From assembly GCF_031882575.1 (NCBI RefSeq), contig NZ_CP134772.1, forward strand, positions 1,941,001 through 2,005,000: a stretch of 64,000 bases of DNA, written 5' to 3'. The DNA is from Pseudomonas sp. VD-NE ins (GTDB lineage: Bacteria > Pseudomonadota > Gammaproteobacteria > Pseudomonadales > Pseudomonadaceae). The translations under genes and the position numbers were made by a program. The first letter of the stretch is position 1. Every line of letters starts with the position of its first letter. Shown in pieces: positions 44,421 to 53,643 of the stretch. The notes under the pieces are model-generated. The model was not told where the DNA came from. It worked only from the letters and a program-made list of their open reading frames with translations, and did no database searches.

Positions 44421-45343
44421 TTGGCGGCCCCTTGGTACGGCTGGGTTTCGTGCCAGTGACGCGCGATGTCGACGCGACGGCTGAACCACACCTGTTCATG
44501 ACTTTTGGCGTATTCGATAAAGCGTTTGAGCGACGCGATGCGACCCGGACGGCCGATCAGGCGGCAGTGCAGACCGATCGAAAGCATCTTCGGCGCTTCG
44601 GCACCTTCGGCGTAAAGCACGTCGAACGCGTCTTTGAGGTATTCGAAGAAATCGTCACCCTTGTTGAAACCCTGCACCTGGGTGAAGCGCATGTCGTTGG
44701 TGTCGAGGGTGTACGGGATCACCAGATGCGGCTTGCCGGTCGGGTTGTTCGGTTCCCAGTAGGGCAGGTCGTCGTCGTAGGTGTCGCAGTCGTAGAGGAA
44801 ACCACCTTCTTCCATGACCAGACGACGGGTGTTCGGCCCGGTGCGGCCGGTGTACCAGCCCAGTGGGCGCTCGCCGGTGATTTCGGTAAGGATGCGGATC
44901 GCTTCGAGCATGTGCTCGCGTTCCTGCGCTTCGTCCATGTACTGGTAGTCGATCCAGCGGTAGCCGTGGCTGCAGATTTCGTGGCCGGCATCGACCATCG
45001 CGCGGATCACGTCCGGGTGGCGCTGAGCGGCCATGGCGACGGCGAAGATGGTCAGCGGAATGTCGAATTCCTTGAACAGTTTCAGAATCCGCCAGACGCC
45101 GGCACGGCTGCCATACTCGTAAAGGGATTCCATGCTCATGTTGCGCGCGCCTTGCAGCGGCTGGGCGGCAACCATTTCAGACAGGAAGGCTTCGGATTCT
45201 TTGTCGCCGTGCAGAATATTGCGCTCGCCGCCTTCTTCGTAATTGAGCACGAACGACAGGGCGATGCGGGCATTGCCCGGCCAGTGTGGGTGAGGAGGGT
45301 TACTGCCGTAACCGATCAGGTCGCGTGGGTAGTCAGCGCTCAC
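44417..45343 (-). CDS. puuE: Allantoinase PuuE (polysaccharide deacetylase fold)
   Basis: 308 residues from a GTG at 45343 with AAGGAAG upstream; this gives SADYPRDLIGYGSNPPHPHW, the standard PuuE beginning. Family landmarks: LNYEEGGERNILHGD, ESLYEYGSRAGVWR, HEICSHGYRWIDYQ and GLHCRLIGRPGR. It is the metal-independent allantoinase unrelated to AllB, opening allantoin to allantoate. First gene of the operon running to the purine permease; two operator-like palindromes lie in the shared promoter region with uraH. Confidence 0.96.
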   Translation of the reverse strand: MSADYPRDLIGYGSNPPHPHWPGNARIALSFVLNYEEGGERNILHGDKESEAFLSEMVAAQPLQGARNMSMESLYEYGSRAGVWRILKLFKEFDIPLTIFAVAMAAQRHPDVIRAMVDAGHEICSHGYRWIDYQYMDEAQEREHMLEAIRILTEITGERPLGWYTGRTGPNTRRLVMEEGGFLYDCDTYDDDLPYWEPNNPTGKPHLVIPYTLDTNDMRFTQVQGFNKGDDFFEYLKDAFDVLYAEGAEAPKMLSIGLHCRLIGRPGRIASLKRFIEYAKSHEQVWFSRRVDIARHWHETQPYQGAAK

Positions 45344-45416
45344 TGCAGTCTTCCTTCTTGTTCGTTGACAGATTTGTGTGGCGGCCTGGCAGGCTGGCGT
45401 CACAGCGATGGGCTGA

Positions 45417-45426
45417 TTGTATACAA
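45417..45426. promoter_or_regulatory. Palindromic operator-like site, puuE side
   Basis: TTGTATACAA is a perfect ten-base palindrome 74 bases upstream of the puuE start. It has the TTGT-NN-ACAA layout bound by FadR-subfamily GntR regulators. The same core occurs at 45623. Confidence 0.55.
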
Positions 45427-45622
45427 CTTTATTCGCAATTTGTAAGCCTGAATTTTCGCATTTTTCACCGACTGTCATCTTTTGCTGCTATTGGCGTAAG
45501 CCTGCAAGAAACCTGCCTGACCAGTCAGCTAATGGATAGGAGGTTCAATGAATAGGCGTGTTGCTGGCAGAACACGAGGAACCCCCCGAATGGCGGGGGT
45601 GATGTGAAAAATGTCGTTTTTA

Positions 45623-45632
45623 TTGTGTACAA
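45623..45632. promoter_or_regulatory. Palindromic operator-like site, uraH side
   Basis: TTGTGTACAA repeats the TTGT-NN-ACAA core 131 bases upstream of the uraH start. The 420-base divergent region between puuE and uraH otherwise shows a GGGGGTGATGTG patch and no gene. Confidence 0.5.
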
Positions 45633-45763
45633 TTTTTTTGAAAAGTGTCTTAATCAGTCGCTCGCCGCAACTTTTCGTGCTCCGAATCGGTGCGGTCTCC
45701 TTTTCAACTGACTTCGGGAGGCGCGAAGTCTGACTGCTCCTTGCAGGCAGGCGCGCAGAATCA

Positions 45764-46117
45764 ATGGGACGTTTGACAACACACGTTTTGGACGCTGCAC
45801 ACGGTTGCCCGGGCAGTTCGATCAAGGTCGAGCTGTACCGCGTTGAAGGTTCGCAACTGGAATTGGTCGCCAGTGCTGTAACCAACAGCGATGGCCGGGT
45901 CGATGCGCCGCTGCTGCAGGGCGATGACTATCGTACCGGCGTTTATCAGGTTCAGTTCCATGCGGGCGATTACTACCGCGCCCGTGGCGTTCAGTTGCCG
46001 GAGCCGGCATTCCTCGACGTGGTTGTGCTGCGCTTCGGCATCTCCGCCGAACAGGATCACTACCATGTGCCATTGCTGATTTCGCCGTACAGCTATTCCA
46101 CGTACCGGGGCAGCTGA
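45764..46117 (+). CDS. uraH: 5-Hydroxyisourate hydrolase
   Basis: 117 residues of the transthyretin-like family: LTTHVLDAAHGCPGSSI at the start, GRVDAPLL, FLDVVVLRFGI, and the C-terminal signature YHVPLLISPYSYSTYRGS that carries catalytic residues (YRGS). It hydrolyses the PuuD product to OHCU. It is divergent from the other pathway genes, which puts all six enzymes under the region 45344-45763. Confidence 0.97.
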   Translation: MGRLTTHVLDAAHGCPGSSIKVELYRVEGSQLELVASAVTNSDGRVDAPLLQGDDYRTGVYQVQFHAGDYYRARGVQLPEPAFLDVVVLRFGISAEQDHYHVPLLISPYSYSTYRGS

Positions 46118-46173
46118 CCCCCAAGCAGCTGCCCCCACCGGGAAGCGACTGCGCATATAGCTTCTTTGGTCTT

Positions 46174-46200
46174 TCGCCCGCTCACACTGCGGGCTTTTTT
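46174..46200 (+). terminator. Rho-independent terminator of uraH
   Basis: GCCCGC (46176-46181) pairs with GCGGGC (46189-46194) and is followed by a T tract. Just beyond, from about 46205, begins sequence shared with the duplicated modules at 59605 and 61850. Confidence 0.85.
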
Positions 46201-46294
46201 ATGCCTGCATTTTTGTCGATCTGCCCGCGTACGCTCCGGAGAGCATTGGAGCGCGTTGCTGTGCGGGGCGGGTAATCGTTGATTGACAGCTCGT

Positions 46295-48184
46295 TCAGCT
46301 GTGTCGAGTGACGATAAGGTTGGGTTCGTGAGTCAGCAGAGGTTCGTTGGTGCCCAGCAAAAAAATGATTCTGTTCGTGCGCAAATGCTCTCTGAGGTTT
46401 TCTTTGACGTCGGTGTCCATTCTGTTTTGGGGGGACTTTTTGTTGCCGGATATTATTTTTTCGAGCCAGGTAATCGGATTAAAGAGACGCACAACGTAGT
46501 TTGGAACCTTGTCCATGAACATGATGAAAACATGGTCGACACCCGTCCGGCTGATCAACAGGGCATTGCCCTGGATGACGCCAAAATTATGGAGAATCTG
46601 GTAGCCGTTTGCGCCAAGAAGATCTTTGAAAAGTATTCGCGTGGTTTGCCGATGACTTTGATATTGCGAGCCGGATAACAGATTCGGATTGAAGTCGATT
46701 CTTTGTAGACCTTCAGCGGACGGTAACGGCATAGGCCTATTGCCGTTTGCGTCGGTCGGCAGTGGCGAAAGGAGCATCAGCGGGTCGATCAAGTCCTGAC
46801 GAATGTGTCTGTTATCGCCCCCGAAGCGATTCTCCCAGTACTTCATTGTCTCGAACAATGCATTGATTCCGGGCCCTGTCATTTCATCGGAGTCATTGGC
46901 CCGATTGAACATCTCCCGTGCAACCTTGTTTGCGGAGTGAGCAGAAAGGTAGGAGAACTCATTGCTGACAATTTGCGTCAGGCTTTTTGCAAATGGCAAA
47001 CCCTCCACAATTCTCCATGTATCACTGCCGAGCCCCGTCCTCCTGTCCGCCAGCTTCATCACCCGCCTGGGTTGTAACTCAGGCGTGGTCAGCAGCATTT
47101 GTTCAAATGCATCGAAACGAGTGGCAGAAAACTGTGGAGGCTTGATGAAGACAAGCGCCTCAGTAGCGTGGCCTGGCTGATCCAGTATCGCAAAGTGCCT
47201 GCCGTCGATTTCGATGGAGTCGCCGACTAACGGTTGGGTCGTGCTGCCCCAGCTGTTCCAGAGTTCACTGGTGGGCATGGGATCAAGAGGGTCGCTGTCT
47301 CCTTGCAGTCGAGGGTGTTTACTTGGGCCCGGGCCGAACTCTTCTGGCTGAGTGAGGGCGCGAGAACTGCCGGGCTGCGGATCTTGTTGCGTATCGGCAA
47401 TGGCCGGCAACTTGCGGCGCCAGAGGAAGTGTCCCGGAATCTGCTCGAACGTGATATCCGGCACAATATTCGTTGATGAAGAAGCCAGTTTGTATGCGCC
47501 TTCCTTCTTGCTAACCTGGACGGTTCCTTCGGCGATATCGATATACATACTCCTGCGCGGCCCGGGGCGGATACCGTCCGGGAAATCCTTTGCGGCAGGG
47601 AGAAGGGTTGCCAGATTCGCGTCGAGGAGAAACATCGCTAGTGACGTTTCGGCAGACTGTTGGTGCACTGGCAGATTACTCTGCCTGGACTGAGCCATGT
47701 ACCACGGTGCCTCGATTCGCCAACGTGGCTGGCCGTCGATTTTTTTCAGAATCGGCGGCGTCACACCCTGTGCCTCGGGCCAGGGAATCTGGTAATCACC
47801 GGCGGCGTTGAGTTTCACCCGGTAATGAACGCCTTCTTCCAGGTGGGCATACGTCTGACCGTCCAGGTGCACGAAAAACCCGTCGACAGATTCGTGCGGC
47901 TGCAGCAGATGGATCTCTGATTCCGGCAGGGCAATGTCGGCCAGTCTGGCATTGGTTTCGGTGATCACCGAGAGCGTTATGTCACTCACCACAACACCTG
48001 GGTAGCCAGTGACTTCGCTGCCAGACGAATGGGGAGTGAAGGTGCCCGGCAGTTGATGAGTACCCGGCGCAAAAGCGCCGGAGCTGCCGGGAATGGGTAC
48101 GCTGCGATTGCCAGTGTTGGTAGTGTTGATGTTTGGGGTATCAGGCGACGCAGAGTGACCCGTGGGCTTTGGGGTTTTGATCAT
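46295..48184 (-). CDS. Array protein P1: unknown family, candidate exported effector
   Basis: 629 residues. No known family recognised. Order: Pro/Ser-rich low-complexity N-terminus (about 1-60), a first strand-rich unit (VVSDITLSVITETNARLADI to PPILKKIDGQPRWRIEAPWY, 63-162), a second unit with DGIRPGPRRSMYIDIAEGTV and ITFEQIPGHFLWRRK (203-256), a Gly/Pro linker with GPGPSKHPRL (the basic cluster is KHPRL at 289-293, mutated from KRPRL in its relatives), a long helical core (ELWNSWGS... to RIDFNPNLL, about 306-520), and a tail FLLGTNEPL...NLIVTRHS. Its first two thirds are almost identical in DNA to P8 (61946-63817), while the last part differs, so it is a recent copy or conversion product. 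No signal peptide. Confidence 0.85.
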   Translation of the reverse strand: MIKTPKPTGHSASPDTPNINTTNTGNRSVPIPGSSGAFAPGTHQLPGTFTPHSSGSEVTGYPGVVVSDITLSVITETNARLADIALPESEIHLLQPHESVDGFFVHLDGQTYAHLEEGVHYRVKLNAAGDYQIPWPEAQGVTPPILKKIDGQPRWRIEAPWYMAQSRQSNLPVHQQSAETSLAMFLLDANLATLLPAAKDFPDGIRPGPRRSMYIDIAEGTVQVSKKEGAYKLASSSTNIVPDITFEQIPGHFLWRRKLPAIADTQQDPQPGSSRALTQPEEFGPGPSKHPRLQGDSDPLDPMPTSELWNSWGSTTQPLVGDSIEIDGRHFAILDQPGHATEALVFIKPPQFSATRFDAFEQMLLTTPELQPRRVMKLADRRTGLGSDTWRIVEGLPFAKSLTQIVSNEFSYLSAHSANKVAREMFNRANDSDEMTGPGINALFETMKYWENRFGGDNRHIRQDLIDPLMLLSPLPTDANGNRPMPLPSAEGLQRIDFNPNLLSGSQYQSHRQTTRILFKDLLGANGYQILHNFGVIQGNALLISRTGVDHVFIMFMDKVPNYVVRLFNPITWLEKIISGNKKSPQNRMDTDVKENLREHLRTNRIIFLLGTNEPLLTHEPNLIVTRHS

Positions 48185-48233
48185 TGAAGTGTCTCGAAGC
48201 GATTCATGTTTTCGTGCTCACTGCCCTGTTCGA

Positions 48234-48266
48234 TCATTGGTCTTTGAAAATGAACAGAGGGGTTTG
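48234..48266 (-). pseudogene. Tail remnant of the P9-type gene next to P1
   Basis: The last nine codons TPLFIFKDQ plus TGA (stop at 48234-48236) match the end of the gene that begins at 63867 and the fragment at 61629. Beyond about 48266 the similarity stops and unrelated GC-rich sequence follows. It marks the edge of the duplicated module that carries P1. The rest of 48185-48384 holds no other gene. Confidence 0.7.
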
Positions 48267-48384
48267 GCGGCGTCTTGCGCGCCGGGGGAAATGCTGTGGT
48301 TGCCTGGCTTTCACTCGGAAGTCGGGGGGGCTGTGCTTGCGATACTTGGGCGAATATCGGGCGCAGAGATTCCGGATGGTGTAT

Positions 48385-49815
48385 TCAACCTTCCCTGACA
48401 ATGAACAGGGTGAAGCTATCGGGGGAAACCTGTTGTTTACCCCCTGCCAGATGGACTGTCATGCCTGGGGTGAGCATGTGCATCCAGCGCGACTTCGCGA
48501 TCTTTGCCCTGAATACCGGATCGCGCAGTTGCGGAGTGAGTTCGAAAGGACGTTCCAGGCTGACGCTTTCATCGTGGACGGGCAGCCTCAGTACAAAAAC
48601 AGTGTCCATGTTCGACCGTTGAAACAGCAAAGCGTCCTCGCTGAGCATCCTGTTGTCACGATCAACGTGATAGCCGTAGTCCTCCAGAATATCGGCGAAT
48701 ATGTTGCGCAAGCTGAATTCCGGGCCATTTAGCCCATAGAGCCCTTTTTCGAGTTTGTGAATATCAAAATCAATCCGCAGGAACTCGGGAGAGCGGGGCG
48801 AAGGAAGCGATATCGTGCGTCCGGACAGATCCACATACAGTCGTGATGCCAACTCGGGCAGTAACATCAAGGGGTCGGCGAGGCGAGGTGGAACAGAACG
48901 GGGCACGGTTCTGTTCGCCCAGGCATGAAGGGTTTCATTCAGCCTCCACAGGCCCTCTCCCGTCACAGTGGGCACTAATTCATTGGCCCAATTGAAGGCG
49001 GCGCGCGCCAGTTGGGTCAAGGTTTTATCACTCATGTATGGAAAGCAACTCGCTACTTTTTCAACCAGCGTCTGTTGGTATTGAAGCGTCTGGGAAATCT
49101 TCCAGTCCCCATGGCTCCTTTCTGCCAGCCGGGGTTGCCGATTGGGGGCGCTACGCAACATATGCTCGAATGCCTCATAGCTACCCGGAACAAAATCCGG
49201 ATGTTTCAAGTAGACGTGGGTGGTACTGCTGTTCAAGGCTTGCGGAACGATTGCATAGTAAAGATCCGCGATTTCAATAGCGTCATCTCGCGGTGGTTTC
49301 ATGTAAGACCCCCAACCCAGCCACTCGACGTCAATCATAAAGCCCGGTTTCTTTTGCCAGCGGTTAGTTCCGGGTATGCGCTCAACGGGAATGCCGTAAG
49401 TCATGCTCGGGGTAGAAATCCTGTAGCCATAGCGGCCATCCTTGCGCGCCAGGAAGGTGCCTTCCAGCAAGTCGATATAGGGTCTTCTCCGATTGTCGTA
49501 ACGAATGCCGTCCAGGGAATAAGGCGCGTCTGAAAGCGCAGCCAACTGCTGCGGTGAAAGCGCTTCAGGCCACGACGCATTCACGTTGCCAACCTGACCG
49601 GTCATTTCGTGCTTTTGTACAGTCAAGAGGCGGGAGAGGTCGAATTGTGGGAGCGGCTGTGTGTGCAGGTCAGAAGCCGGATGGGCGACCGAAAAATGCG
49701 AGTCGGCGCTGTTGGCAGGACTACGCGCAGAGAACCCTGGAACCGGTTCGCGGCCTGATGTTGGCGTGGGTTTGACTGTACCGGCCGCTGCAGTTTTTGT
49801 TGAGGTCTTTACCAT
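48385..49815 (-). CDS. Array protein P2: short divergent member
   Basis: 476 residues, the shortest member. It has a low-complexity N-terminus (MVKTSTKTAAAGTVKPTPTS), lacks the first strand-rich unit of the others, then shows the family core: YSLDGIRYDNRRRPYIDLLE, ERIPGTNRWQKK, YEAFEHMLRSAPNRQPRLAE, PYMSDKTLTQLARAAFNWAN, ADPLMLLPEL, LRIDFDIHKLE, and the tail LAGGKQQVSPDSFTLFIVRE. There is no basic KRPRL cluster. A TA dinucleotide run stands 63 bases before its start codon. The tail is closest to that of P6. Confidence 0.82.
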   Translation of the reverse strand: MVKTSTKTAAAGTVKPTPTSGREPVPGFSARSPANSADSHFSVAHPASDLHTQPLPQFDLSRLLTVQKHEMTGQVGNVNASWPEALSPQQLAALSDAPYSLDGIRYDNRRRPYIDLLEGTFLARKDGRYGYRISTPSMTYGIPVERIPGTNRWQKKPGFMIDVEWLGWGSYMKPPRDDAIEIADLYYAIVPQALNSSTTHVYLKHPDFVPGSYEAFEHMLRSAPNRQPRLAERSHGDWKISQTLQYQQTLVEKVASCFPYMSDKTLTQLARAAFNWANELVPTVTGEGLWRLNETLHAWANRTVPRSVPPRLADPLMLLPELASRLYVDLSGRTISLPSPRSPEFLRIDFDIHKLEKGLYGLNGPEFSLRNIFADILEDYGYHVDRDNRMLSEDALLFQRSNMDTVFVLRLPVHDESVSLERPFELTPQLRDPVFRAKIAKSRWMHMLTPGMTVHLAGGKQQVSPDSFTLFIVREG

Positions 49816-49877
49816 GATTGTAATCCGTTAGAGAGATTGGCCTGACAATGCTCCCCGATAGGATGTTCTTGAGTGCG

Positions 49878-49898
49878 GTATATATATATATATATATC
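49878..49898. repeat. TA dinucleotide microsatellite upstream of P2
   Basis: About ten TA units in a row, the only such run I see in the window. It begins 63 bases upstream of the P2 start codon. A shorter form of the same sequence (GTGCGGTATATATGTATTGAA) lies upstream of P6 at 59371-59391, so the TA block seems to sit within a shared promoter element. Confidence 0.8.
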
Positions 49899-49966
49899 TT
49901 GAAAGCAGCGAGTTGGTTGCGTTTCAGAAAACTGCTGAAACGCAACGGTCAACGTTCTGCTTACAA

Positions 49967-52900
49967 TTATTCGTCCGATAGTTCAGCGTTTGGCACATTA
50001 GCGAACTGATGTTTACAGCGACCCGCAACATGCAGATCGGAATAGCTGACTTCTCGGGAATTTCCTGCTTCAGCAAGCATCCATTTACGATCTTGCAGGC
50101 TGTACCTTAACGTTCCCCTGCTACCGTTTTTCATGAAGGCATTTCTTGCCCGCAATTGCAGGCGCGCGAAGGGTACGAGTTCCTCGGGCAGTTGCGATCC
50201 CGTGAGGGGCTCAAAGTATCTTGCATCCAGGCTATCGATACGAACGCTCTCAAAGGTCAGATCAACGGTGTGTACAACGCCTTTCGGTCCAATCACGAAG
50301 ATCTGATCAACAAGATCTTCCGGGCCGTAATCCGGCAGGTGAATGGTGACGGTTCCAATGTGCAGTTGGTTGTCTTTTAATATGACTTTGAATTTTCCGA
50401 TTTTCGTCGCGTCCAGCTCCCAGGTAGAGGAATTATTCAACCTGATCGCAGCACTTTGCAGGCCGCCGGGCGTGGAGATACGCAAAACCCGGTGTTCTCG
50501 TAAATGCACAAGATAAGTTGCCCCTGCGCCTTCGATGTTGTCGATGGCGACCAAGGCGTCCACGGATTTCAAGTTCACGCACGATGGAACATGATCAAGT
50601 TTGAACGCGCTTGATTCCGGAAGCTCGAAAGTTGCCTTGTGGTGCATACGCAGAGGAAAACGCAGGTCGTGACTGGTGAGGGTGCTCGCGCTATTGCTGT
50701 GTTTGTAATGTGCTGGTGGCTTGGCATACTCGCTTTCAAGGATAAGGGTATGCGACTTCTTGTCCCTGAAAACCAGCATGTAGCCATGGGTGCACGTATT
50801 GTCCATGATTTCCGGGAGGGCCAGCTCAAGCGTGGTCTCCAGACATTGTCCATACCCGACAATATGTAAAAGATGCTCGCCAAAGTAGAAAAGAAAGTCA
50901 CAGGAAATGTTGATTCTGCCTTCTTTTGCGAACTTGTTGGTTTCGGATGATGGGGTGGTGGCAAAGGCTACGTGCGCGCTCGTCAGTTCATGACTGTCGA
51001 AGTCGAGGAAAATGCGCGTGCCATAGAACGAATCCGGGTCACTGCCTGTGATGAACTGGGTATGTTTATTGTGTCGTTGAACATAGTAGTTGGTGTTCTG
51101 CAGGGTGGGGACCTTGCATACGGACTCGTGAAGAAACACGGTTCTCTCCGGATAACCGTCTTTGAGGCTTTCAGCTGTTATTTCGGTATCGCCTTCGAGT
51201 TCTATTGTTTCGGGCAGGTCGGGCCTTAAATGGTAACCGTCGCGGGTGACAAAGGTCAGTTTGTTGTTGATCAGTTGTCGCTGGCCATCGACTTTCTTAT
51301 ACACGTCTTCTATGTAGAGGGTGCTTCTACGGCCGTAGTGAAAGTCAAACTCCAACGTCAGGGCCAGGGCGTTGCGTATTATTTTCCAGCCCAAGATATG
51401 ATCGCGGCGCCAGCCCAGGGATATTTGACTTTCGTCAATACCGTCTTCTGTAATACAGACCCAGCCTTCGGGTAAAGCGACGTGATAAAAGTCTTTTCCT
51501 GGTCCGCCGAATGCTTTTGTACAGTCTTTCAGTAGATAAATAGTGTCGTCACCCGCGCCGGCATTGATCGTGTCACGCCCCCTTGACATGATGATGTTGG
51601 AGTCAGCCGTGCCTGTGACGATAGTCGAGCCGCCCGACAGCGTGTAAACATTCTCGATACTTTCCAATTCAGTCTTGTGGATGTATTTCTTGTCGCTGTA
51701 CGACTTTTTCGTAGACAGGATTTCAACTGTTCCGGCTGCCAGATCGATGCTGTATTTGCGGTTTTCGGCGGGATAAATCTGCTTGCCATCCATTACCAGG
51801 GTATCACTGCCGTCACCTCCCTTGAGCGTGGAAATTCCACTCTCCAGGTAGTATTCCTGAATCAGCCCCGCCGCATATTGGGCAACGAACTTGTCATCCT
51901 TGTCGCCTCCGCTGAGGATTTTCGTTCCCCTGCCTGAATAAAACGTGTTGGGTTTTTTCCTGACCCCGACAATCGAATCGTTCCCGTCGCCGATCATCCA
52001 TATCACGCCTTTGTTTTCACCCGGGATGCCGAGCACGGCACCCGGCGTCTGCGCAGTAACGCCTTCTCCAGCGTCGATCGTGTCGTCAATTGAAACCATC
52101 TCGGGCACATAAACGATGGGGTTGATTTTCACGCCCGACCAATGCGTTGCCGGCTCTCTTCTTTTATTCATTCGATGTTCATAACGCCCGTGAACGACAG
52201 CCTCGGTGGTGTCTTTATGCGTTTCGTCGAGAAGGGTTCTGGCAGTCTTTTGCAGTCGTTTGGCTGTTTCGATTTTGGCTTTGGCCAGTTCATAGCGATT
52301 CTTGATGTCTTGATCGATATCCAGGAAGAAGACAAACGAGAACCAGCCGGTGCGCCAACGTTCTTCAAGGGTCAGTTCAATGTAATCGTCGATTTCATCG
52401 ACCATGCGGACTGCCCCGTAGACCTGCGAGCCGATTGCCATGATTGCTCCGGCCGCCAGCCCGACCGGGCCAGCGGCCGAAAAACCTGCCATCGCGGCGG
52501 CGCCCAGTATGACGGTCATGGCCGCACTGGCGATGTTCAAGCCGCCGCTGACGTAATGATCCATCGCTTCTTTACCGGTTTTATTACTGGCTGCGCTGAA
52601 CTCCCTGTAGGCGCTGTAAATATCGAACGGTAATGTCAGTGCGCCGCCGATTAACCCTCCTGAGCGGCTTAACTTGATCCCGGCGCTGGTTTTGGCAAAG
52701 TCCTTCAAGGCACCACTACTCGCCTCGATCATGCGTTGCCCCACTTTCGTGACGACCACATCAGTGATGATCGAGCCGACTTCTGTGCCGATACCAATGC
52801 TGTTGAAAATGATCTCATCCCGGTCATTTTTTTTTACGGCATCGTAAATCCCCCGTATGCCCATCAAGATTCCGAACGACTGAATACCAACGCTGGCGCC

Positions 52901-53509
52901 GACGGTGGAGAAACTCTTGATCGCCAGCCAACTCGGGTTGCTCTGCTTTGATGAATAACCCGGACGCAAGTCAAGCTTTTGTGCCAGATTCAGGAGTTGG
53001 CACATTTTCTTGCGGTAGCCGCTTTCGTCCACGTTGCCACCTGCTTCATCTCTGATGACCGGTGGGGCGGAAGGAGGGCGTACGCTGGACAATTCGAACA
53101 ATAGCGAGGGCAACAGATAATCATCCCCGAACGTCGATACTTTCATACGCTTTTCAATTTCCGGATAACTGAGCTGCAAGGCGTTTATGAATGATCGACC
53201 GGGTGTTCGAAAATGCGTGTTGTTACCGGTCAGGGGCAAGCCGTCAATGGTCGCGCCCAAGGCATCGAGGCCCCGGCGAGTAATGGTGTAAGGGCCGATT
53301 TTAAAAGGGCCATACAGGTCGTCGAGCATCTTGAGCTGGCCGGGTTTGCGTCGTCCGCTTTCAGGCTTCGAGTGTTCGGGATCTTTATTGCGTTCCGGCT
53401 CGTAATCGAGCGTAGAAGAAGTACGCTCATTGGCATGCATGCCGATATCGGACACTTCGACAGAGTTTTCTTGTGTAATTAAATGATCAATGGCTTCAGG
53501 GACGGGCAT
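49967..53509 (-). CDS. Large toxin-like protein with TcdA/TcdB-type pore segment and RTX-like repeats
   Basis: 1180 residues. Residues about 1-190 are polar and include the PRSFINALQLSYPEIEKRMK-like region. Residues about 195-400 are a glycine- and alanine-rich helical region (IGGALTLPFDIYSAYREF, then ASAAMTVILGAAAMAGFSAA and GPVGLAAGAIMAIGSQVYGA) of the kind annotated as TcdA/TcdB pore-forming domain in clostridial toxins and Mcf insecticidal toxins. Residues about 500-720 hold RTX-like GGxGxDxL units (LSGGDKDDKF, LKGGDGSDTLVMDG, INAGAGDDTIYLL, FGGPGKDFYHV). The last 450 residues are beta-rich and unknown. No enzymatic domain was recognised and no type I secretion genes are in the window. 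It sits inside the array, between P4 and P2, in the same direction. Confidence 0.82.
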   Translation of the reverse strand: MPVPEAIDHLITQENSVEVSDIGMHANERTSSTLDYEPERNKDPEHSKPESGRRKPGQLKMLDDLYGPFKIGPYTITRRGLDALGATIDGLPLTGNNTHFRTPGRSFINALQLSYPEIEKRMKVSTFGDDYLLPSLLFELSSVRPPSAPPVIRDEAGGNVDESGYRKKMCQLLNLAQKLDLRPGYSSKQSNPSWLAIKSFSTVGASVGIQSFGILMGIRGIYDAVKKNDRDEIIFNSIGIGTEVGSIITDVVVTKVGQRMIEASSGALKDFAKTSAGIKLSRSGGLIGGALTLPFDIYSAYREFSAASNKTGKEAMDHYVSGGLNIASAAMTVILGAAAMAGFSAAGPVGLAAGAIMAIGSQVYGAVRMVDEIDDYIELTLEERWRTGWFSFVFFLDIDQDIKNRYELAKAKIETAKRLQKTARTLLDETHKDTTEAVVHGRYEHRMNKRREPATHWSGVKINPIVYVPEMVSIDDTIDAGEGVTAQTPGAVLGIPGENKGVIWMIGDGNDSIVGVRKKPNTFYSGRGTKILSGGDKDDKFVAQYAAGLIQEYYLESGISTLKGGDGSDTLVMDGKQIYPAENRKYSIDLAAGTVEILSTKKSYSDKKYIHKTELESIENVYTLSGGSTIVTGTADSNIIMSRGRDTINAGAGDDTIYLLKDCTKAFGGPGKDFYHVALPEGWVCITEDGIDESQISLGWRRDHILGWKIIRNALALTLEFDFHYGRRSTLYIEDVYKKVDGQRQLINNKLTFVTRDGYHLRPDLPETIELEGDTEITAESLKDGYPERTVFLHESVCKVPTLQNTNYYVQRHNKHTQFITGSDPDSFYGTRIFLDFDSHELTSAHVAFATTPSSETNKFAKEGRINISCDFLFYFGEHLLHIVGYGQCLETTLELALPEIMDNTCTHGYMLVFRDKKSHTLILESEYAKPPAHYKHSNSASTLTSHDLRFPLRMHHKATFELPESSAFKLDHVPSCVNLKSVDALVAIDNIEGAGATYLVHLREHRVLRISTPGGLQSAAIRLNNSSTWELDATKIGKFKVILKDNQLHIGTVTIHLPDYGPEDLVDQIFVIGPKGVVHTVDLTFESVRIDSLDARYFEPLTGSQLPEELVPFARLQLRARNAFMKNGSRGTLRYSLQDRKWMLAEAGNSREVSYSDLHVAGRCKHQFANVPNAELSDE

Positions 53510-53643
53510 GCGTACTTCCTTGTTCGCAAGGCGATGTTTATTTTTCGTAGATAAACAAGTTGAGTGAGGGGACGGAGTCCCCTTGGTGTTTCGGATCGGA
53601 CGAGTTTGTTTTTCTGGTTCTCTTTAGTCTGCCTGGCACAGAG

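Noticed and set aside
53535..53557. TGTTTAT/ATAAACA hairpin between P4 and P3 as a terminator or operator
   Set aside because: The stem is short and AT-only with no T tract; it may be chance in an AT-rich spacer.
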